From: Liolophura sinensis | Taxonomy: Eukaryota > Mollusca > Polyplacophora > Chitonida > Chitonidae | Direction of reading: 5' to 3' | DNA length: 64,000 nt | Assembly (NCBI RefSeq): GCF_032854445.1 | Contig: NC_088296.1 | Location: 4,051,246-4,115,245 of the forward strand | Shown: positions 57,017 through 64,000 of the stretch, piece after piece | Layout: the number at the start of each line of letters is the position of its first letter | How positions within the stretch are numbered: the first letter of the stretch is position 1 | Notes under the pieces: model-generated | What the model saw: the letters and a program-made list of their open reading frames with translations, nothing else | What the model was told of the DNA's origin: nothing | Database searches by the model: none | Position numbers and translations under genes: made by a program

Positions 57017-60000
57017 GTAAACTGAAAGTGAAAGCACTGTGCTGCGCAACCGTAAATATTTACAAGTAAATACACGTAAAAAAACAGAGAGAAAAAAAAA
57101 CATAATTCATTTATGATGAGCACAACTTGTGTGATGCTTATATGTCATGTTTGGTCATCATGCAGTCAAGTGTTATGCTTATGCAGCCATGCGCCAGGCT
57201 TACACAGTCATGTGTATTGGCCGCGCGTGATGTTTTCCGGCGATATATGCATGCCGCTTATACGGCCATGTGTGATGCTTATAAAACCATCCATGATGCT
57301 TATTTGTCCAAGCATGGTGCTTATACAGCCATACATGATATATTTCGGTCATGCATGATGCTTATGCGGACGTGCCTGCTGCTTATATACCCATGAAGCA
57401 TGTACGGTCGTGCCGGCTGCTTATATACCCATAATGCTTATATGATCATGCATGGTCCTTATACGGTCATACATGGTGCTTATACAGCCATGTCTGCTGC
57501 TTATATACCCATGATGCTTATACGGCCATTCATGGTACTTATACAGCCATGTGTGCTGCTTATATACCTATGATGCTTATACGGCCATTCATGGTACTTA
57601 TACAGCCATGTGTGCTGCTTATATACCTATGATGCTTATACGGCCATTCATGGTACTTATACGGCCATGTCTGCTGCTTATATACCCATGATGTTTATAC
57701 GGCCGTGCCTGCTGCGTATATACCCATGAGGCCCTCCGTGGCTCAGTTGGTTAGCGCGCTAAGGCAGCGTAATGACCCAAGAGCCTCTCACCAATGCGGT
57801 CGCTGTGAGTTCAAGTCTAGGTCATGCTGGCTTCCTCTCCGTCGGTGGGACGGTTTTCAGCAACGTGCGGATGGTCGTGACTTTCCCCGGGGCTCTGCCC
57901 GGTTTCCTCCCACCATAATAATGGCCGTCGTATAAGTGAAATATTCTTGAGTACGACGTAGAACACCAATCAAATAAATATATACGCATGATGCTTACAC
58001 GGCCATGACTGCTGCTTATATACCCATGATGCTTATATGATCATGCATGGTGCTTATTCGGCCATACCTGCTCCTTATACACCCATGTGCGAAGTTCATA
58101 CAGTTATGTGTAACGCCGTCCTTGAAAATTGTTGAATGCTTCTCTTGCGTGAATCCTTTCTAATTGCGTACTTTATATTTTCTTATTTCTTTCGTGGTTT
58201 TGAGAATTGGCCTCTTGTTTATTGACCAGAAACGTCGATCAATTTTGGTTGACGGTTGATATATGAATGTCTGTCTTGACGCCCAAAAAGATATAAAGAT
58301 CGGCATACACGGGGGCTTAAGATCCAACTCAACCCATCTCGACTGTTGCATTGAGGCCTGAACACTCATGTATGCGACATAACAACGCGACTCAACTAGA
58401 GTTGCACTCCAGTTATTACTTGTATGTCGGTCCAATACAAGTCATAAGTCGACTGGGACCTACCTGTGCGTCGCGCGAACACCATCGTTTAAGGATGCGG
58501 GTTATCATTTAGTGAGAAGAACTGCTTATCCGTTTGTAGATTCATTTAGTAGGACTTGACGTCTTCGCCAAGAAGTGTTTATTTATCCGTAGATTCATTT
58601 AGTGGAATTTTATGTCTCCACGAAGAAGTGTTTATCTTCATCTTCCACAGTGGTTATCTGCTTGTAGATTCATTAAGTGGAATTTGACGTCTTCGCCAAG
58701 AAGTGTTTATTTATCCGTGCCGTAAGTGGGAAGGTCTGCCACCAACCTGCGGATGGTCGTGGGTTTCCCCCGGGCTCTGCCCGGTTTCCACCCACCATAA
58801 TGCTGGCCGCCGTCGTATAAGTGAAATATTCTTGAGTATGGCGTAAAACACCAATCAAATAAATAAATAAATAAATTTATCCGTGAATTCAGTTAGTGGG
58901 ATTTTGTATCTCCACGAAGAAGTGTTTATCTGCCTTTAGATGAGATTTGACGTCTTTGCGAAGAAGTGTTTACCTGTCTGTAGATGGAATTTGACGTCTT
59001 CATGAAGCAGTGTTTATCTGTCTGTAGATGGGATTTGACGTCTTCTTGAAGAAGTGTTTATCTGTCTGTAGATGGGATTTGACGTATTCATGAAGAAGTG
59101 TTTATCTGTCTGTAGATTCACTTAGTGGGATTTGATGTCTTCACGAAGAAGCGGTATGAGGATGTCCATCCGGCCACCCACAATATCGATGTGCCCGAGA
59201 TACGCAAGTGTGAAATGCAGGTGAGAAGTAAGACGATGGTAAAATACATCTGTATCTATCGGGATTGTAATACATTTAATAGAAAAGATAAAATAATATA
59301 TTGTAACGATAGAATAAAACCGGAGCCGAGGTAAATTGATTGACAAGAGGCTGTATTTAATTGTGACCATTTGCCAAACATCACACTGTCGTCCGTGTTA
59401 TTGTTTTACTCTCTATGCTGTAGGTGTAGCAGTTTTACTCGAGTAATAATAAATGACATTCTAGCTCCGGTTTCACGAAACAATTGCTTTTTACCTAAGT
59501 CCAACATGGAAATGGACGTTTCTTGAAATAACTTGTGAAGCACTGCATAAGCATGGTAAAAATATTGCTTAATATGACCTGGGACTTATGTAGTAATCAG
59601 TAAATATAGTAAATGCATGTTTAATATTTAACTTTGTAACATTAGGATAACATACAACAAAATACCGTGCAGGTTCTGAGTTGTAGGAACATAATATTGT
59701 TGTGGAGATGTGATAAAGACACAACCTATTACACAACCATATTTCAGCTGGTATCTATTGGTTACGAGGGCGCTATGGCGGTGATGGATGACAACGGGTA
59801 TTTGCAGCACCATCTGAACCTACCGGGGGGTCCACTGGGGACCGATATCCGCGAAAAATATGACGCAGGCGACTATGTCATGGTACGTATTACAGATATG
59901 ACGCAGACGACTACGTCATAGTATGTTTTGCAAGTATGACGTAAGCGTCTACGTCATGGTATAAGTGTTATCTACATGACGTACATGTATTCGACTATTG

Positions 60001-60398
60001 ATTGGAACTACTGGCATGTACTTATGCCCCGGTCGACTAATTGAAGTCAGACAATAGACACGTACTGGTAGGCTACAACATGCATGTCGCACAGGGTCCT
60101 GCGTCGTACTATATGTACATAGTCCCATAATTTAGGTCTTTTTAACAGGCTTTGAATGGACCTTTGTTGCCGAACTGACTGCATGTGGCTATCTTTACTA
60201 AAGACGCTGTACTATATATACAAACGATTTACCTTAGTGCGGTTAACTTTTGTCTCAAAAACTATGCGATAAATTCAAACGTTGCCTTGCCTTATCTTTA
60301 CTCAGTTATGAAAATATGATGTTTTTTCCCGACAGATTGTCGTTTTGAAGGCTCTAGGACAAGAGGCAGTGCACGGTTACAAAATCGCCAAGGACTGA
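56846..60398 (+). CDS. EIF5A: Eukaryotic translation factor eIF5A, complete gene (4 coding exons)
   Basis: The joined exons 56846-57016, 59116-59220, 59748-59882 and 60336-60398 encode 157 residues. eIF5A binds the ribosome E site and helps peptide-bond formation at difficult sequences such as polyproline, and helps termination. It works only after deoxyhypusine synthase and hydroxylase modify one lysine (known of the family). Here the hypusine loop reads [12 protein letters not shown] and the target lysine is residue 52. Residues 20-85 form the SH3-like N domain and the rest the OB-fold C domain. The length fits the family (human 154). All introns are in phase 0 at positions that match my recollection of the vertebrate gene. 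The sequence is divergent: by eye about two-thirds of residues match human eIF5A up to residue 92, with much less identity after that. It may be a lineage-specific paralogue. Confidence 0.95.
57110..58110. repeat. Intronic minisatellite of GCTTATA/CCATG units
   Basis: Degenerate units such as ATGCTTATACGGCCATG and TGCTGCTTATATACCCATG fill most of this part of eIF5A intron 1 (downstream of coding exon 1). A full-length SINE at 57730-57978 interrupts it. Confidence 0.9.
57730..57978 (+). mobile_element. Main SINE family, full-length copy inserted in the intronic array
   Basis: Head CTCCGTGGCTCAGTTGGTTA (A-box) and GTGAGTTCAAGTCTAGG (B-box), then the usual body and tail. Flanks TATATACCCATGA (57717-57729) and TATATACGCATGA (57979-57991) form a 13-base target-site duplication with one mismatch. 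Confidence 0.95.
58190..58290. repeat. Short dispersed repeat, copy 1
   Basis: GAGAATTGGCCTCTTGTTTA, TTGACCAGAAACGTC and GTTGATATATGAATGTC correspond to 61805-61885 (CAATTGGCCTTGCGATTA, TTGACAAAGAACGTC, GGTATATGAATGCC). Class unknown. Confidence 0.5.
58533..59115 (+). repeat. Tandem copies of the eIF5A exon 2 acceptor and exon start
   Basis: Eight units in the intron copy the junction of the true exon 2 (TCTGTCTGTAG|ATTCACTTAG then TGGGATTTGATGTCTTC and ACGAAGAAG). The first units are about 53 bases and keep TTCATTTAGTGG. The last four are 44 bases (TAGATGGGATTTGACGTCTT, CTTGAAGAAGTGTTTATCTG, TCTG). Each carries a TGTAG-like acceptor, so the real one is the last of a row of decoys. A SINE interrupts the third and fourth units. 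Confidence 0.9.
58720..58874 (+). mobile_element. Main SINE family, 5'-truncated copy inside the exon-derived array
   Basis: From CCGTAAGTGGGAAGGTCTGC to the AATAAATAAATAA tail. ATTTATCCGTG occurs at 58709-58719 and 58875-58885, a perfect 11-base target-site duplication. It is younger than the tandem array it interrupts. Confidence 0.95.
59116..59220 (+). CDS. EIF5A: eIF5A coding exon 2
   Basis: Acceptor TCTGTCTGTAG, then 35 codons in phase 0 ([20 protein letters not shown] to RKCEMQ) and donor CAG|GTGAGA. It corresponds to family residues VHLVGIDIFTGKKYED onward. The conserved pattern THNxDVP is kept as THNIDVP. The intron upstream is filled with tandem copies of this exon's own beginning. 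Confidence 0.95.
59371..59430 (+). repeat. Single unit related to the array downstream of eIF5A
   Basis: GACCATTTGCCAAACATCAC, ACTGTCGTC and TTACTCTCTATGCTGTA match the start of the array at 60805 (GGCCATTTGCCAGCCATCAC, ACTGTCGTC). It lies in intron 2. Confidence 0.75.
59455..59600. mobile_element. Decayed palindromic element
   Basis: CTCCGGTTTCACGAAACAAT with opposed CGTTTCTTGAAATAACTTG recalls the termini of the element at 13637. Low certainty. Confidence 0.3.
59748..59882 (+). CDS. EIF5A: eIF5A coding exon 3
   Basis: Acceptor CCATATTTCAG, then 45 codons in phase 0 ([20 protein letters not shown] through [11 protein letters not shown]), donor ATG|GTACGT. It corresponds to the start of the OB-fold domain (GYLSLL ... 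LPEGDLGKEI in human). [11 protein letters not shown] keeps the LPxGxLG pattern. Two further copies of its end and donor follow in the intron. Confidence 0.95.
59883..59965 (+). repeat. Tandem copies of the eIF5A exon 3 end and donor
   Basis: The exon's last bases, ATATGACGCAGGCGACTATG and TCATG|GTACG, are repeated as ATATGACGCAGACGACTACG, TCATAGTATG and again as GTATGACGTAAGCGTCTACG, TCATGGTATA. The period is about 37 bases. The second copy has lost the donor-like context, while the third keeps ATG|GTATAA. Confidence 0.9.
60336..60398 (+). CDS. EIF5A: eIF5A coding exon 4 and stop
   Basis: Acceptor TTTTTTCCCGACAG, then 20 codons ([20 protein letters not shown]) and TGA at 60396-60398. It matches the C-terminal strand and helix of the family (ITVLSAMTEEAAVAIK in human). 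No AATAAA or ATTAAA occurs in the next 850 bases; the first AATAAA is at 61264, so the poly(A) signal is unclear. Confidence 0.93.
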   Translation: MVVLKALGQEAVHGYKIAKD

Positions 60399-60804
60399 TT
60401 CACAAGCCTGTGCGCATGTTTATCTCAAGAGTAAATCATGGACGTAAATGCCTATCAACTACAATGAAAAACAGCATATAGGTGTATTAATACGAGTAGG
60501 TCTGTACGTATATTTAAATACGTTAAAAATGGACTAAGATAGCCTTTAACGGTTTCTTCACACCTTGTCCATAGGGCTTGTATTATCTATTTTGAGGTAT
60601 TTTAATCTTAGATTATTAGAGGAAATCCTCACTCAAACTCGACAATATTTTTAGACGGTATACAAGCATATGTTGTTCACTTCCATAAATTATATTTGTT
60701 CAAAACTCTTTCTTCCTTTTTCTCCAAAAAAATGTTCCAATCAATCCTTGTATATCAAGCCTTATCCTTAATATTGTAAATAATGATTTACGAAATCTTC
60801 CTTT

Positions 60805-61195
60805 GGCCATTTGCCAGCCATCACACTGTCGTCGCTGTTCTGGTTTTAGTCCCTGTGCTGTACGTCTATCATACTGTCGTCGCTGTTCTGGTTTTACCTA
60901 TATGCTGTACGTCTATCATACTGTCGTCGCTGCTCTGGTTTTTCTTCCATGCTGTACGTCTAGCACACTGTCGTCGCTTCTCTGGTTTACTTCTATGCTT
61001 TTCGTTTATCACATTGTCGTCGCTGTTCTGGTTTTACTTCTATGCTGTACGTCTATCACACTGTCGTCGCTGTTCTGGTTTTACCTCTGTGTTGTATGTC
61101 TATCACACTGTCGTCGCTGCTCTGGTTTTACTTCCATGCTGTACGTCTGTCACACTGTCGTCGCTGTTCTGGTTTTACTCTCTATGCCACGGTGT
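60805..61195. repeat. 46-48-bp minisatellite downstream of eIF5A
   Basis: Eight copies of CTGTACGTCTATCACACTGT followed by CGTCGCTGTTCTGGTTTTAC and TTCTATG. Open frames of up to 161 codons here are by-products. If transcription continues to the AATAAA at 61264, the array would be part of the 3' untranslated region. Confidence 0.95.
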
Positions 61196-61479
61196 TTTAT
61201 TACGACTTTACACGGGATATAATGTCAAAAGTAAAAAACTATTACGGCGTAATACTCCAATCCAATAAATCAAATGTTGATCCAAGGAAAGATCAATTGA
61301 GAACCCGACTTTACAGACTTTTCTCTTACATGTGCACCGTTCAGGCAAGACAAAGTACTTGCTGCATTTGTGTTTGTCGAATGGGAATGCATCTTTGCAT
61401 GCGAATGGAAAGTAACTACAGCAAGGCTCCCGACGTTGATATTCAAAACGTTGCAATTTCACATCATCTATAGCCTAGA

Positions 61480-61557
61480 CGTACACGTAGGATCTTTAGC
61501 TTACATGTACACGTAGGATCTATAGCCTACACGTGCACGTGGGATCTTCAAGTCTCA
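61480..61557. repeat. Three copies of a 26-bp unit
   Basis: TAGCCTAGACGTACACGTAG, GATCTTTAGCTTACATGTAC and GATCTATAGCCTACACGTGC mark three degenerate units ending GGGATCTT. Confidence 0.8.
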
Positions 61558-61804
61558 GATCGTTTTTTAAGAAGAACTAGACACGTTTGGAATGTATATA
61601 CATATACATCACCGGTTCGAGGCGTTCAGACTTTCGGCGTTCTATCCCCGCTTAACCGGTACTAGAGGCTGTATATTTATCTTGAATTAGACTGAATCAT
61701 CATCGAAAACTGTTGACTGTTTTCGTTTGCATGAGTCTGTCATAGTTTCGTATTTCATATAGACCCAATTCTTAGTTATTTAGTGGTGTGTTGGACGTCG
61801 TTTC

Positions 61805-61890
61805 GGCAATTGGCCTTGCGATTATTGACAAAGAACGTCCATATGGTTTGACGGCAGGTATATGAATGCCTATAGTGACGCATATATAGG
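61805..61890. repeat. Short dispersed repeat, copy 2
   Basis: Partner of 58190-58290, same orientation. Confidence 0.5.
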
Positions 61891-62058
61891 TATATTGTAC
61901 TTATTTGACTGATTTTTAAGGTTGCATGCTCAGGACACTTGTGGAATCCCATTCCGGTTCCACTCACTATTCTTTAATTCCTCACGGGAATACTCTTTTG
62001 GCCAAAGAGCTTCCCTATTTATTTATTTGATATGTTGGCTGGTAACGGCCACAGAATG

Positions 62059-62250
62059 CTTCCAGTAATGTCAAAGGCGATGAATGAAAGGGGCGAAAAT
62101 GCGATGCAAAGGGGCGTAGACATGATAATCCAAAACTGCGATGCGAAGGGGTGAATTTGCGATAGAACGAAGGGGCAAAGTTGCATCGCGACTTCGCCTT
62201 TATCGCAACTTCGACCCTTTGCTTCATCGCCTTTGGTATTATACTGGAGG
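62059..62250. mobile_element. Palindromic MITE-like element with GCGATGAA/AAGGGGC motifs
   Basis: The left end CTTCCAGTAATGTCAAAGGC and GATGAA is mirrored by TTCATCGCCTTTGG ... ATACTGGAGG on the right. Inside, GCGATG and AAGGGGCGAA blocks recur in both orientations. The text resembles short palindromic repeats I recall from marine invertebrates. No coding capacity. Confidence 0.65.
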
Positions 62251-63280
62251 CATAGTGTGGTCCTTATCAGCCATCATAATTTGATACTATCACGTAGTAC
62301 TCCTGACCATGATTATGGTCAGTATTATGGGGTGAGGCAGCAGCAGTGTCCCAAGAAACCAGTCGTCATTTGGCAAGTTTCTGCTATACAAATGTCCTGT
62401 CTATTGCTGGGAGTGAACCCTCCATCTGTGGCCTGACCATTGAAATACAAGCATCTTGACCACTTGCCGGCTTTGGTGTTTCTTTCCAAAAAAAAAACCT
62501 ACTGTTTTTAAGTTAACAAGTGGAAGAAACCGACAAATCGGTGGCCCAATCTGGTCTTGCAAAAGGTGAATTGACCCCCCTTCGCCAATGATCGATGGCT
62601 GGATCTCCAGCACAGAAAATGTCAACGGACGTTCCCTGCGAAGTCTTGCCTTGTTTTCTGTCTTTAGGAGCCTATCGGTCTATCGGTTTGTACTTCATCT
62701 TAACCACAGAAGAGAAATAAGACGATCTTGATTTTGTTACCTCCTGTCATGTTCAACATAACAAAATGCGAAAAGATTTATTGTAGAAAAACGGGTATAT
62801 ATGTGTAGCTATGCACATCCTCCATTCATACACTTGGAGATCATGGGCGGCGGAAGCAAATTAAGATTGCCCCGACTATCTAGGGTGAATAGGCGAGGGT
62901 CCAGGGGCCGCCTAGGCCCCGAAAGCTGGGGACCGCAGAGACGTTGAAAGCGATTTCTGGCGTCTAAAATTAGAAACTACATTAAGATATATAAAGTGCT
63001 GAATTCTTTGTATTAACGCACATATCAGCGCCCTGAGAGAGCAGAAAAATGAAATTGTTGGGGTGAAATATGGGCGTCAAACTGTCACTAGGTAGCGAAA
63101 TTTGGACCTCGAGTAGTACATTTTTCGGCAATGTACATTACTGCGGTAGGCGTGCCATATTTTTTCACCTAGTGCCAAAAATTTTTTCGAAATTCGTGGC
63201 TAAAACGATCATACATGTCGGAAAATGATGCCGTCATCTATATTTAAAGTCCCAAAGAGTATACTTTGGCCGATAATTTA
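62251..63280. other. Gene-free region with a GC-rich patch
   Basis: The patch 62840-62945 (GGGCGGCGGAAGC, GGGTCCAGGGGCCGCCTAGG, CCCCGAAAGC) looks like the GC-rich end of a DNA transposon, but I cannot assign it. The segment 62300-62530 may be a decayed SINE. No gene supported. Confidence 0.3.
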
Positions 63281-64000
63281 CTCACTTTAACGACACTGAA
63301 TCTGTGAACCGTCAGCAGACTGCACAGATGCCGCTGTTTTGTGGCAGAACAGATGGCCCTGTTTTGATATAACAACCTGTGTATAAATACCGTCCAGTAA
63401 CCGGCTGATTCCTTTACAGCTGTAGGCTAATTTGTAGAAGTACTCAGACTGCAGTTTGGTTAATTCATTGATCGATTTACTCAAACTTAATTATTTAAAA
63501 GATAAAAATTCGAAATGTCGATTCTAAACTATTTCTCTCTAAAATAACGTTCAGAAATTCGTCAGAATCCGTCTCCTCAATGCGGTGAGAACGCGCCTTC
63601 GACATCTGGGTCCCAAATAACCCTATAGCGTACTCGCAAGACACGTGCGTCGTATTTGTCCCAATTAACCCAGGTCGTTTGATTTTCCGTTCCGTGAGTT
63701 TCGAGAAAAAAAAAACTGTTTCAAACGGAATAATTTGATAAATACACCTGGTTGCATTATCAAGAAAATACCGACTTAGCTTTATGTTTTGTGTGCCAAA
63801 ACGCAACTTTTTCGTCAAGGTTATCCTACAGCAGTAAGGCTGAGCCCACTTTCATATCTGAAGGTTTCAGCAAATTGAAAGAAGCAGAGAGCGTATTTAG
63901 ATAACACGAAGCTAGCAAGTGTCATAAAGAAGCCGTTGAACGTCTCGTTACGTTACCAGCAACTACTAAAGATATCAGCGATTCCCTCAGTCTAGCGCAT
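63281..64000. other. Less AT-rich end region with unassigned open frames
   Basis: The minus strand holds a frame at 63484-63287 (LSKSINELTKLQSEYFYKLA at its start) and one at 63818-63495 with an internal ATG at about 63605 (MSKARSHRIEETDSDEFLNV). Both read somewhat protein-like, but no acceptor/donor pair or homology was recognised. They might be exons of a minus-strand gene that begins beyond the window. Confidence 0.2.

Noticed and set aside
60783-61473. Open frames of 139-161 codons downstream of eIF5A
   Set aside because: They read through the 46-48-bp minisatellite and are not a separate gene.
63495-63818. 107-codon minus-strand frame as a gene
   Set aside because: It begins at TTG; an internal ATG exists, but no splice partners or known motif were seen. 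Kept only as an unassigned region.

Overview
This window looks like nuclear DNA from a lophotrochozoan animal, most probably a mollusc (bivalve or gastropod). Reasons: low gene density, AT-rich intergenic sequence, a split eukaryotic gene with GT-AG introns, and many copies of a tRNA-headed SINE whose core (CCGGCCGTACGTGGGAAGG ... CACCATAATGCTGGCCGCCG ... CACCAATCAAATAAATAAA) I know as very common in molluscan genomes. Nothing bacterial, no CRISPR array and no ribosomal RNA was seen. A 200-base run of N (50011-50210) marks an assembly gap.

One gene is certain: a complete, rather divergent eIF5A gene on the + strand. It has four coding exons (56846-57016, 59116-59220, 59748-59882, 60336-60398), all introns in phase 0 and a 157-residue product that keeps the hypusine lysine. 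A likely non-coding first exon with a TATA box and E-box lies at 54711-54808. A divergent 5' exon on the minus strand, with its donor at 54103, suggests a bidirectional promoter between about 54250 and 54720.

A second gene is inferred on the minus strand: a secreted protein assembled from a promoter and 5' exon (43346-43274), a signal-peptide exon (42946-42849), a 36-base exon (37603-37568) and a 99-base exon (34611-34513). Every intron between the coding exons would be in phase 1. I do not recognise the family.

Most of the window is repeats. Tandem arrays: 16 bp (750-1035), 23 bp (1735-1930), an 85-bp compound unit (3165-3790), 26 bp (9525-9708), 31 bp (12845-13335), 66 bp with a 660-bp higher-order unit (15775-17830), 20 bp (21726-23125), 40 bp (25683-26262), 78/81 bp (28030-29693), 33 bp hairpins (30628-30776), 43 bp (36170-37545), 164 bp satellite (38510-41080), 20 bp (41560-41755), 34 bp (46810-46960), 33 bp near-perfect (47220-47592), 60 bp (48945-49130), a complex intronic array (57110-58110) and 46-48 bp (60805-61195). 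Nearly all long open frames in the window are by-products of arrays whose period is a multiple of three.

Interspersed elements: at least a dozen copies of the main SINE (several with visible target-site duplications), two other tRNA-headed SINE groups, a GAGTGAGTG-headed repeat (three copies), two related short MITE families with CTTCAACCTTTT termini, a 283-bp TA-flanked MITE, a 573-bp foldback element flanked by TTAA and several smaller palindromic elements.

The most unusual observation is in the eIF5A gene. The tandem repeats in introns 2 and 3 are copies of the neighbouring exon-intron boundaries (the acceptor plus the first ~35 bases of exon 2, and the last ~25 bases of exon 3 plus its donor), so the true splice sites sit beside rows of decoys. 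Boundaries given for repeats are by eye and approximate to several bases unless a target-site duplication fixes them.
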